Shown here piece after piece: positions 17,896 through 26,400 of a stretch of DNA of 51,238 nucleotides. Position numbers and translations under genes: made by a program. The DNA is from Clostridiaceae bacterium (GTDB taxonomy: Bacteria; Bacillota; Clostridia; Acetivibrionales; DUMB01), in the NCBI GenBank assembly GCA_012840085.1, contig DUMB01000002.1, positions 1 through 51,238 of the forward strand, written 5' to 3'. Positions within the stretch are counted from its first letter, which is position 1. Each line of letters starts with the position of its first letter. Under the pieces are notes generated by a model. The model had not been told where the DNA came from and ran no database searches. It saw only the letters and a list, made by a program, of their open reading frames with translations.

Positions 17896-18026
17896 GGGGG
17901 ACAGTTCTCACTTATCAGTATTTATTGAATAGACGGTTCTCAAATTATGAGGAAGTTCTCATTTGTTAGAGATAGGATTCTCAAAGGGAGCTGTTCTGAA
18001 AACAGAAAAAAATTGAGAACTGTCCC
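17896..18026 (+). repeat. Second REP-like repeat cluster between ilvC and leuA
   Basis: An exact forward copy GGGGGACAGTTCTCA (17896-17910) and an exact inverted copy TTGAGAACTGTCCC (18013-18026) flank about 100 nt holding decayed forward copies: GACGGTTCTCAAA (17932-17944), GGAAGTTCTCAT (17951-17962), GGATTCTCAAA (17975-17985) and GGAGCTGTTCT near 17987. It is the same motif family as the cluster at 8305-8622. It interrupts the amino acid gene cluster and could form a large stem in the message. Confidence 0.75.
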
Positions 18027-18068
18027 TTGTTGGACCCTGTGGTATTTGTGAATATGAGATTGATAAAG

Positions 18069-18138
18069 ACAGAGAAATTTACTAGATAGAGAAATTTATT
18101 TATACAGAGAAATTTAATTTATTGTACAGAAAAATTTA
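18069..18138. repeat. Short imperfect direct repeats upstream of leuA
   Basis: ACAGAGAAATTTA or close variants start at 18069, 18086, 18104 and 18126 (spacing 17, 18, 22). They lie in the leuA leader, 60-130 nt before its start codon. The period resembles the 17-bp array before the sugar kinase but the sequence is unrelated. Confidence 0.6.
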
Positions 18139-18195
18139 TATGGTGTGCCATTTGATTGCAGTAATGTTTATTTGTGATGTAAAGGAGGTATAAAT

Positions 18196-19746
18196 ATGGC
18201 TAAGTATATAAAAATTTTCGATACAACGCTGAGGGACGGGGAGCAGACACCCGGTGTAAATCTTAATATAAGAGAAAAACTTGAAATTGCCAGACAGCTG
18301 GCAAGACTGGGAGTTGATATAATAGAAGCTGGATTTGCTATTGCATCGCCAGGCGACTTTGAGGCGGTGAAAGCAGTTGCCGAGAATGTGAAAGGTGTTA
18401 CGGTAGCGAGCCTGTGCAGGGCTGTTGAAAAGGATATAGACAGGGCGTGGGAGGCAGTAAAAAATGCTGAGAGTCCCAGACTGCACACATTTATTGCTAC
18501 ATCGGATATTCACCTTAAGTATAAGCTTAAAATGACAGAGGAAGAAGTTCTGGAAAGAGCTGTAGCAATGGTGAAGTACGCCAAAAAGTATTGCAACGAT
18601 ATTGAATTTTCGGCAGAGGATGCGACCAGAACAAGACCGGAGTTCCTCTATCGTATTTTTGAAGAGGTCATAAACGCAGGTGCAACAGTCATAAATGTTC
18701 CTGATACTGTGGGATACACTACTCCAAAAGAGTTTGGCAGCCTTATTAAGGGTATAAGAGAAAATGTAAGCAATATTCATAAAGTTGATATAAGCGTTCA
18801 CTGTCATAATGATCTTGGTCTTGCTGTAGCCAACTCACTTGCTGCCATGGAAAATGGCGCTGTGCAGATTGAGTGTACCATAAACGGGTTGGGTGAAAGA
18901 GCAGGCAATGCGTCAATGGAAGAGATTATTATGGGAATCAATACAAGAAAGGATTACTATAATATATCCCACAAGATTGATACTACTCAGATATACAGAA
19001 CCAGCAAACTTGTGTCAGGATTAACCGGTATTAATGTACAGCCAAACAAGGCAATAGTAGGTGCAAATGCTTTTGCCCATGAATCAGGAATACATCAGCA
19101 TGGAGTGCTTTCCGAAAGGAGTACCTATGAAATCATGACGCCGGAATCTATCGGCCTTCCACAAAACAGGATGGTGCTCGGGAAATTGTCCGGACGTCAC
19201 GCATTTGAAGAAAGGCTAAAAGAGCTGGGATACTCGCTTTCACCTGATGAAATACAGAGTGCTTTTGAAAAGTTTAAAGACCTTGCTGACAGGAAGAAAG
19301 TAGTTTCAGACAGAGATATTGAGGCGTTGGTTGAGGAAAAGGTATCTAAAGTAATTGAAGTATTTGAACTTGACAGTTTCCAGGTGAGCAGCGGAAATAA
19401 GCTGGTATCTACGGCTATGGTTTGTCTGAAAAAAGATGATAGAATGATAGTTGAAGCAGCTACAGGTGACGGTCCGATTGATGCAGCTTTCAATTCCATT
19501 GAACGTGCAGTTGGTTTTACCATGACGCTTGAATCATATGACCTTAAAGCTGTTACCGAAGGAAAAGATGCGCTTGGAGAGGTAACGGTGAGAGTATCGA
19601 AAGACGGAAAGACTTTCATAGGAAGAGGCGTCAGCATGGATATTATTGAGGCCAGTGTCAAGGCGTATTTGAATGCTATAAACAGAGCTATAAGTGAAAT
19701 AGGGGATGAAATATTTGACAGCAAACCGGATATGGCGCTTCAATAA
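18196..19746 (+). CDS. leuA: 2-isopropylmalate synthase
   Basis: A 516-aa enzyme condensing acetyl-CoA with 2-ketoisovalerate, the first committed step of leucine synthesis. Visible: [15 protein letters not shown] with the catalytic RDG (13-15), the metal ligands in HCHND (202-206), [15 protein letters not shown], and [15 protein letters not shown]-terminal LeuA allosteric domain follows (about 380-510, with [19 protein letters not shown]), the leucine feedback site. AAAGGAGGT lies 8 nt before ATG 18196. It ends 16 nt before cimA, so the two are coupled. The cluster lacks leuBCD and ilvD in this window, so later steps are encoded elsewhere. Confidence 0.95.
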   Translation: MAKYIKIFDTTLRDGEQTPGVNLNIREKLEIARQLARLGVDIIEAGFAIASPGDFEAVKAVAENVKGVTVASLCRAVEKDIDRAWEAVKNAESPRLHTFIATSDIHLKYKLKMTEEEVLERAVAMVKYAKKYCNDIEFSAEDATRTRPEFLYRIFEEVINAGATVINVPDTVGYTTPKEFGSLIKGIRENVSNIHKVDISVHCHNDLGLAVANSLAAMENGAVQIECTINGLGERAGNASMEEIIMGINTRKDYYNISHKIDTTQIYRTSKLVSGLTGINVQPNKAIVGANAFAHESGIHQHGVLSERSTYEIMTPESIGLPQNRMVLGKLSGRHAFEERLKELGYSLSPDEIQSAFEKFKDLADRKKVVSDRDIEALVEEKVSKVIEVFELDSFQVSSGNKLVSTAMVCLKKDDRMIVEAATGDGPIDAAFNSIERAVGFTMTLESYDLKAVTEGKDALGEVTVRVSKDGKTFIGRGVSMDIIEASVKAYLNAINRAISEIGDEIFDSKPDMALQ

Positions 19747-19762
19747 GGAGGAATGATTTCAG

Positions 19763-21379
19763 TTGAAGAAAATATATGTATATGATTCAACGCTTAGGGA
19801 CGGGGCACAGGCACAGGGTATTTCATTTACAGTAGAAGATAAGTTAAAAATAGTAAAAAGGCTCGATAAACTTGGGCTGGATTATATAGAGGCAGGGAAT
19901 CCAGGATCAAATCCTAAAGACCTGGAATTCTTTCAAAGGGTTAAGAATTTGAACTTAAAAAATGCCAAAATCATAGCATTTGGCAGCACTCGCAGGGCTG
20001 GGATTAAAGTTGAAGATGATGACAACATCAAGTCATTGATAAAAGCAGGTACTTCTGCTATAGCAATTTTCGGAAAGAGCTGGGATTTTCATGTAACTGA
20101 AGTCCTTAAGACGACCCTTGATGAAAATCTTTCAATGATATATGATACCGTACGCTATCTGAAAGACCAGGGTAAAGAAGTGGTCTTTGATGCGGAACTT
20201 TTCTTCGAAGGGTACAAGGATAATCCCGGATATGCAATGGAAACTCTTAAAGCGGCATATAGCGCCGGAGCTGACTGCCTTTGCCTGTGTGAAACCACCG
20301 GAGGCTCGTTCCCGACAGAAATATATGAAGTTACAGCAAAGGTTGTAAAGGAGTTTCCAACGGTCATAGGTATACATTGTCACAATGACAGCGGTATGGC
20401 GGTAGCCAACACAATAATGGCAGTACAGGCTGGGGCTGTACAGGTACAGGGGACTATGAACGGCATAGGTGAACGCTGCGGTAATGCGAATTTATGTACG
20501 GTAATACCAAACCTTCAATTAAAGCTTGGGTACAGATGCATACCTGAAGAAAATATGAAATACCTGTCTTCTGCATCGCGCTATTTAAGCGAAGTTGCAA
20601 ATATACCCCATGATGAAAGGGCTCCGTATGTGGGCAGCAGCGCATTTGCACACAAGGCAGGAATGCATTCGGATGCAGTCGGGAAAAATCCCAAGACATA
20701 TGAACACATTGATCCTTCATTGGTTGGGAATATGCGTACGATTCTTATGTCCGAGGTCGCGGGCAGAAGCGCAGTGCTTAACCTTGTAAACCACGTAGAC
20801 AGTTCAATTACAAAAGATTCACCGGTAACGAAGAAAATTCTTGAAAGGCTTAAGGAACTGGAATACGAAGGGTATCAGTACGAAGGGGCAGAGAGCTCTT
20901 TTGAATTGGAAATAAGAAAGATACTTGGAAAGTACAAGGAATATTTCCAGTTGGGAGAGTTCAAGGTTATTGTAAATGAACCTTCTCTATACAATATTAA
21001 TTCCTCCGCAATGATAAAGATAAAGGTTGGAGACCAGGAGGAAATTACAGCTGCTGAAGGGGACGGACCTGTCAATGCCCTCGATAAAGCTTTAAGGAAG
21101 GCGCTTGAAAGGTTCTATCCTCAAATAAAGGAAATGAAGCTCACCGACTTCAAGGTTAGGGTATTGGATTCGACTTCAGCTACTGCCGCAAAGGTTAGAG
21201 TGTTGATTGAATCTACCGATGGGGAGGAAGTCTGGACTACAATAGGTGTATCTACTGACATAATTGATGCCAGCTGGAAGGCCTTGGTGGATTCAATTGA
21301 ATACAAGCTTATAAAGGATTTTGAAGAAAACGGCACTGTGAAGGACTGTGTAGAAGACTTGTTCCATTCAGCGGAATGA
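19763..21379 (+). CDS. cimA: Citramalate synthase
   Basis: A 538-aa LeuA-like enzyme of the CimA type, condensing acetyl-CoA and pyruvate to (R)-citramalate, the threonine-independent entry to 2-oxobutyrate and isoleucine. It starts at TTG 19763 behind AAGGAGG. Visible: YDSTLRDGAQAQGISFTVED (7-26, reaction loop RDG 12-14), HCHND metal site (205-209), GIGERCGNANLCTVIPNLQ and SSAFAHKAGMHSDAV. The C-terminal regulatory domain has AAEGDGPVNALDKALRKAL. RDGAQAQGISF and KAGMHSDA are CimA-type and differ from the LeuA signatures of the gene before it. A homocitrate synthase is the main alternative and is less likely in this context. Confidence 0.9.
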   Translation: MKKIYVYDSTLRDGAQAQGISFTVEDKLKIVKRLDKLGLDYIEAGNPGSNPKDLEFFQRVKNLNLKNAKIIAFGSTRRAGIKVEDDDNIKSLIKAGTSAIAIFGKSWDFHVTEVLKTTLDENLSMIYDTVRYLKDQGKEVVFDAELFFEGYKDNPGYAMETLKAAYSAGADCLCLCETTGGSFPTEIYEVTAKVVKEFPTVIGIHCHNDSGMAVANTIMAVQAGAVQVQGTMNGIGERCGNANLCTVIPNLQLKLGYRCIPEENMKYLSSASRYLSEVANIPHDERAPYVGSSAFAHKAGMHSDAVGKNPKTYEHIDPSLVGNMRTILMSEVAGRSAVLNLVNHVDSSITKDSPVTKKILERLKELEYEGYQYEGAESSFELEIRKILGKYKEYFQLGEFKVIVNEPSLYNINSSAMIKIKVGDQEEITAAEGDGPVNALDKALRKALERFYPQIKEMKLTDFKVRVLDSTSATAAKVRVLIESTDGEEVWTTIGVSTDIIDASWKALVDSIEYKLIKDFEENGTVKDCVEDLFHSAE

Positions 21380-21414
21380 GGCAGCTGCAATGTTACGGCA
21401 CGCCTGCCAATTGT

Positions 21415-21443
21415 TTGCTCACAAGCAGGCAATTGTGTATAAT
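21415..21443 (+). promoter_or_regulatory. Candidate promoter for the small gene after cimA
   Basis: TTGCTC (21415-21420), 17-nt spacer, TATAAT (21438-21443). The -35 lies in the loop of a GCCTGC/GCAGGC inverted repeat (21402-21407 with 21425-21430) and the -10 overlaps a perfect palindrome. Confidence 0.5.
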
Positions 21444-21466
21444 ATTCAAGTATGAACTTGAATATT
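21441..21466. promoter_or_regulatory. Operator-like perfect palindrome
   Basis: AATATTCAAGT (21441-21451) and its exact complement ACTTGAATATT (21456-21466) around ATGA. It overlaps the candidate -10 and the transcription start, a classical repressor-site position. There is no T run, so a terminator for cimA is unlikely. Confidence 0.55.
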
Positions 21467-21527
21467 AATATGGGGTAATAAAATCCGGGCGATGGAAATC
21501 AATGCTTGCAGGAAAGGGGAAGTTTTA

Positions 21528-21788
21528 TTGAAATTATATGGCAGACTCAGTAAAGGACCAAGAACTTTAAAACAGATACATGTTGAAAAAGATGACAATG
21601 AGGGTACATTTCATGACAGACTGGAGGAAAGTCTGATAGAAATTTGCAGGGAGTTGGATATACCGGTACCCATGTGGCTGAAGAAGAATACATCGGAGTT
21701 TGCCATGTACCGTAGAACTTCCTTCGAAAAGGATCAGTTTATTGAAAGTGTAAACTTTGATAAGTTTGAGATAAAACTTGAAATATAG
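21528..21788 (+). CDS. Small hypothetical protein, 86 aa
   Basis: Start set at TTG 21528 (reading MKLYGRLSKGPRTLKQ), because AAAGGGGA lies 8 nt upstream. An ATG at 21492 would give 98 aa but has no ribosome site. The protein is charged and soluble-looking, with a basic N-terminus, an acidic helix (HDRLEESLIEICRELDIP), a Trp-containing middle (VPMWLKKNTSEFAMYRRTSF), and a C-terminus DKFEIKLEI. No membrane segment and no cysteine pair apart from a single Cys. I do not recognise the family. It has its own promoter with an operator-like palindrome. Its 3' end is the first copy of a 25-bp direct repeat. Confidence 0.75.
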   Translation: MKLYGRLSKGPRTLKQIHVEKDDNEGTFHDRLEESLIEICRELDIPVPMWLKKNTSEFAMYRRTSFEKDQFIESVNFDKFEIKLEI

Positions 21789-21885
21789 AATATAATATAA
21801 ATTTGAAATATAGAATATGATATAACTTGTGAAATATAGCTTAAGATATAATGTAATGTAACTTAAGATCTAACTTGAAATATAA
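21778..21885. repeat. AT-rich direct repeats starting at the end of the small gene
   Basis: TTGAAATATAGAATATAATA (21778) recurs 25 bp later at 21803 with one mismatch in 20. Looser copies with GAAATATA follow near 21831 and 21877. The first copy includes the stop codon of the preceding gene, so the array looks like duplication of that gene's 3' end. Confidence 0.6.
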
Positions 21886-21890
21886 CTTAG

Positions 21891-21952
21891 ACCTACTGTG
21901 CCGGTGCCTTTATAATAGAATTGTGTTATCTGAATTTCCGGTACAGTAGGTT
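21891..21952. repeat. Inverted repeat with 14-bp arms
   Basis: ACCTACTGTGCCGG (21891-21904) and CCGGTACAGTAGGT (21938-21951) pair at 13 of 14 positions (the other is G-U in RNA), around a 33-nt loop. It may be a terminator lacking a T run, a small mobile element remnant, or a protein site. Confidence 0.55.
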
Positions 21953-21963
21953 AATTAATTTCT

Positions 21964-22134
21964 ATGTATTCACTTCTCATCGAGAACCCGGTAAAAAGGC
22001 AGGATGATACCATTGTAGAATTGGCAAACAGCGTAAAGGATAAGGTCCTTGCGAACATTGCGGTAACAAAGATCTCTGACTCTTATGGTATGTTGTCTTA
22101 TAAGACAAAAGTGCCTATTTATAGTGTAGTATAA
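21964..22134 (+). CDS. Small ORF, 56 aa, possibly a gene fragment
   Basis: A frame of 56 codons beginning MYSLLIENPVKRQDD and ending KTKVPIYSVV. Composition is protein-like, with an amphipathic stretch TIVELANSVKDKVLANIAV. There is no convincing ribosome binding site (AGTAGG is 14 nt upstream), and the ATG directly follows the inverted repeat at 21891-21952. These facts suggest a truncated remnant rather than an active gene. I do not recognise the family. Confidence 0.35.
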   Translation: MYSLLIENPVKRQDDTIVELANSVKDKVLANIAVTKISDSYGMLSYKTKVPIYSVV

Positions 22135-22243
22135 GAATATCTAGAAGTTAAAAATCACAAAAATTTATTAAATAATTTAAGTGGAAAGACCTTGAACCAT
22201 CTTGACAGTAGTTCCATTCAACAAGACTTTGGCGCACAATGCC

Positions 22244-22308
22244 AATGCTCTCAGGTATCACAATGCTATTGCTCCCAAGTATCATTGCTCTCAAGTATTA
22301 CAATGCTA
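22244..22308. repeat. Short tandem repeats after the AraC-family gene
   Basis: AATGCTCTCAGGTATC (22244), ATTGCTCCCAAGTATC (22268) and ATTGCTCTCAAGTATT (22284), with CAATGCTAT/CAATGCTAA words between. The spacing is 24 then 16. They lie 8-70 nt past the stop of the minus-strand gene and do not form a clear terminator. Confidence 0.55.
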
Positions 22309-22315
22309 ATAATCT

Positions 22316-23203
22316 TCAGACATTCATAATTTTTCGATATTCCGAAGGCGTAACTCCAACTTTTTTCTTAAAACAATTAATAAAGTTGCTTAAATTGTTA
22401 AATCCACACGTATAACAGACTTCGGTTATACTCGACTTGTTTGAGCTTAACAGCTCTTTTGCCTTATTCAGTTTGACAAGCATCAAATATTCATATGGAC
22501 TTTTACCGGTATAAGCCTTAAAGGTCCTTATAAAATGATATGGAGACAAGTGCGCTATTTGAGCAGCTTCCTCCAGGGAGTAATTGGCATCGTACTGATC
22601 CCTCAAATACTCAATGACTTTATATAGATTCTTTTTGTCAGTGTTATAGTCTGATGGTACTATGAAAGACATGTTATTCGGAATCTGCTTTATAAGGAGC
22701 GATAATATTTGCGTACTAAGGTCTTTCAGTATGAGATTGCGTCCGGAATGAATGCTTCTACATTCTTCAATAAACAAGTCGATAAGTTTTTTCAGCTCGT
22801 TGGACAGTGAATAATTGTCCTGTTTAAAGCGTACATTGAACTTGCGGTAAACCGAATAAGCAATTTCATTCAAGGAATCATTGTCCACCTGCAAGGATAT
22901 GAAGCACTGGTTAATCATGCGGTCATGGGGACCGTGGGCCTGCCCGGTGTTTATCGGGAATATATAACCTTTATTAATTGAGAAACACCTGTTATCAACA
23001 TCCACATAAGGCATAGTAGAATATGGCACGAGAAATTCATAGCTATCGTGAACATGGAAATCTTTTTTTGGAAAATCCAAGTAAGCTTTTGGAGCAATAA
23101 TGCACAGATCTTGATTTACAAAGGTATTAACCCTTTCAAAAAACTGCTTTACAGGCAATGGGTACGGGCCATCACCCAGCATTTTCAGTTGACCAATCCC
23201 CAA
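22316..23203 (-). CDS. AraC-family transcriptional regulator
   Basis: A 295-aa protein. The N-terminal half looks like a cupin-type sensor domain (FHVHDSYEFLVPYS, then INKGYIFPINTGQAHG). The C-terminal 100 residues contain the two AraC helix-turn-helices: SLEEAAQIAHLSPYHFIRTF and the conserved TGKSPYEYLMLVKLNKAKELL, then ITEVCYTCGFNNLSNFINCF and FKKKVGVTPSEYRK. The start is either TTG 23203 (GGGGGG about 12 nt upstream) or ATG 23182 (seven codons shorter). It is divergent from the giant surface-protein gene across 287 nt, so that gene is a natural target. The ligand is unknown; in this family the cupin domain often binds sugars. Confidence 0.9.
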   Translation of the reverse strand: MGIGQLKMLGDGPYPLPVKQFFERVNTFVNQDLCIIAPKAYLDFPKKDFHVHDSYEFLVPYSTMPYVDVDNRCFSINKGYIFPINTGQAHGPHDRMINQCFISLQVDNDSLNEIAYSVYRKFNVRFKQDNYSLSNELKKLIDLFIEECRSIHSGRNLILKDLSTQILSLLIKQIPNNMSFIVPSDYNTDKKNLYKVIEYLRDQYDANYSLEEAAQIAHLSPYHFIRTFKAYTGKSPYEYLMLVKLNKAKELLSSNKSSITEVCYTCGFNNLSNFINCFKKKVGVTPSEYRKIMNV

Positions 23204-23325
23204 AGGAATGATCCCCCCTAAAAAAATGTATTACATTCCAAGATAAGTATATTACATATTTTAATATAAATCCAGAATAAGTGTAAAAAAGCACTCCACA
23301 ATTCAATCACCTTTTTATCCCAGGG

Positions 23326-23365
23326 AATATTTGAGAATATACAGCAATATTTCGCAAGTAATATT
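23326..23365. promoter_or_regulatory. Candidate AraC-type binding sites in the divergent intergenic region
   Basis: AATATTT occurs at 23326-23332 and again at 23346-23352, exactly 20 bp apart (about two helical turns), in longer related contexts (GAATATTTGAGAATAT and CAATATTTCGCAAGTAATATT broken by one interruption). AraC-type proteins usually bind direct repeats about 20 bp apart. The region is AT-rich, so chance is possible. No clean promoter for either gene could be placed in 23204-23490. Confidence 0.35.
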
Positions 23366-23490
23366 ACAGGATTTATTATACAATTTTTATAACTATATGT
23401 ATCTATGTTTATGGCTAGTTATTAACTCAGTAATAAAGCAAATTAATTTAGTTTTATATACATCTTGTATAAAATAGGGAGTGGTCAAAT

Positions 23491-26400
23491 ATGATGAGGT
23501 TATATGGGCGTAAAATCTTGAATAAAACTGTCAGTTGCCTGTTAATTCTTTCTATCCTGTTCACCATAGTTGGAGAATCTGCTTTCGTAGCCTTTGCAGC
23601 AAATGATGGCATTGTTGTGAGTGGGGATCAGAGTGCCTCCGGTCAGGGTGAACTGATTATTGATGTCGGCGGCGAAGATCCGTTACATACTGATTCAAAT
23701 TCCGGCGGTGGAGCCCCGTCACTTCCTGAATCAAATGATAATAGCGGTGAAGCCCCGTTACTTATAGAATTGAATGATGACGGCCAGGATTCGTCACTTC
23801 CTGAATCAAATGATAATAGCGGCAAAGCCCCGTTATTTATAGAATTGAATGATGACGGCCAGGATCCATCACTTCCTGGATCAAATAATGAAGGTGAAGC
23901 CACGTCACTCCCTGAGTCAAATGATGAAGGCGAAGACCCGTCACTTCCTGAATCAGATGATGACAGAGAAGATTCGTCACTTCCTGAATCAAATAATAAA
24001 GATGAAGACCCGTCACTTCCTGAGTCAAATAATGACAGTGGAGATTCGTTGCTCCCCGAATCAAATAATGAAAGCGAAGTTCCGTCACTTCCTGAATCAA
24101 ATAATGAAGGTGAAGACCCAACACTTCCTGAATCAAATGATGGCAGTGAAGATTCGTTACTCCCCGAATCAAGTAATGATGGCGTGGATTCACCATTTGC
24201 CAAATCAATAGGTATTCAATCATTTGGTATTCTAAGTAGCGGAGAGCCAATAACTTTGGTTGACTGGTACATGGATAATGACGGAGTGATAAACAGGGAG
24301 TATGTTGAATATGGATGGGGTTTTGGTGTTTTATTCCAGTCATTGAATACTGTAACATCAATAGAATACAGTTATTCTCTGGATGGCTCTGACTGGCAAA
24401 ATATTGATGAATCTATGATATTTAATGATTTTGGACTGGAATACGTTGAGGAAAATCAATGGGGAAGATGGATAATAGTTGACTTTTCCGAACTTTCCGA
24501 CGGGCAGATTTTCCTTAGAGCTACTGCTACTGATGAGTATGAAAACACCGTGTCTGTTGAGCAAACCGTTCTTAAGGACGTAGTTGCTGAAAACGTTCAA
24601 AATCTTACTATAGCATCTAATGAGGAAGGTTATGGGCTGGTATTAAGTTGGACTAATCCGGAAGATACCGGTTTTGTAGAAGTTTACAGGTATTGGGATT
24701 ATGGCGATGGTTATGAAGATTGGTATTATCTGGGAAGTACGGAGGGGACATCTTATATTGATTATGATGTGTATCCTTACCAGGAATATACATATATGGT
24801 TGTGGCCTACGACATGTATGGAAATTCTCCGGACGATCCGCCTACAATAACAGGAATTCTTGAAGGCAGGCCCATTTATTTAACATATTGGTATCTGTCT
24901 GATGATGGAGTTGTCAATATAAACAATAGAGAATGGTTCTATATAAGAACGGAATTTGTAGCTGAAAAAGACATCATATCCATTGATTATATGTATTCTT
25001 CCGACCAAAACGAATGGTATTCATTTGATGATCACATAACCTGGGATACAGAGCTGCAATATTATGACTATTACAATTATTGGTACCGGGGAATCGAAGC
25101 GGACCTGTCCTTCCTGCCAGACGGAACTTATTATTTAAAAGTGACGGCTGAAGATTCGGACGGCAATACTCTGTCAGAGGAAAGAGAATTTACTGTAAAA
25201 ACTGTCGCTGAAAACGTTCAAAATCTTACTATAGCACCTAATGAGAAAGGCTATAGGCTGGTATTGAGTTGGACTAATCCGGAAGATACCGATTTTGTAG
25301 AGATTTACAGATATCGGGATTATGGCGATGGTTATGAAGATTGGTATTATCTGGGCAGTACGGAGGGGACATCTTATATTGATTATGATGTGTATCCTTA
25401 CCAGGAATATACATATATGGTTGTGGCCTACGACATATATGGAAATTCTCCGGAGGATCCACCTACAATAACAGGAACTCTTGAAGGCAAGCCCATTTAT
25501 TTAACATATTGGTATCTGTCTGATGATGGCGTCGTCAATATGTACAATAAAGAATGGTTCTATATAGAAACGGAATTTGTAGCTGAAAAAGACATCATAT
25601 CCATTGATTATATGTATTCTTCCGACCAAAACGAATGGTATTCATTTGATGATCTCATAAGCTGGGATTCCGGTTTGCAATATTACGACTATTACAACTA
25701 TTGGTACCGGGGAATCGAGGTGGACCTGTCCTCCTTAACAGACGGAACTTATTATCTAAAAGTGACGGCTGAAGACTCGGACGGCAATACCCTGTCAGAG
25801 GAAAGGGAATTAATTGTCAAAACTGTCGCTGGAAACGTTCAAAACCTTACTATAGCACCTAATGAGGAACGAACCGGACTGGTATTGAGTTGGACTAATC
25901 CGGAAGATACTGACTATGTAGAAGTTCTAAGATATTGGGATTATGGCGATGGTTATGGTGATTGGTATTGCGTGGAAAGAACGTATGGGACGTCTTGTAC
26001 TGATTATGATGTGTATCCTTACCGGGAATACACATATATGGTTGTGGCCTACGACATATATGGAAATGCTTCGGTTGATCCCCCTACAATAACAGGATCT
26101 ATTCAAGGTGATCCCATTTATTTGATAGACTGGTATGTGACTGATCTTGGAGTTGTCACTTCAGGTAATAGAGAATACTTCTATATAGATTCGACATTCG
26201 CAGCTGAAAAGGACATTGTATATATTGAATATATGTATTCTTCCGACCGGAACGAATGGTATTCATTAGATGATTTTGTACACTGGGATACCGGACTGGA
26301 ATATTACACTTATGAAAATTACTGGATGCGTGCGATTGAGGCAGACCTGTCCTTCCTAACAGACGGAACTTATTATATAAAAGTGACGGCTGAAGATTCG

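Noticed and set aside
23445..23473. Promoter for the giant gene with TATAAA at 23468
   Set aside because: No acceptable -35 at the right distance, and the resulting leader would be too short to hold the whole ribosome site.
23643..24361. Long minus- and plus-strand frames across the acidic repeat region
   Set aside because: They are alternative frames of the 36-nt coding repeat of the giant gene; low-complexity translations with no start signals.
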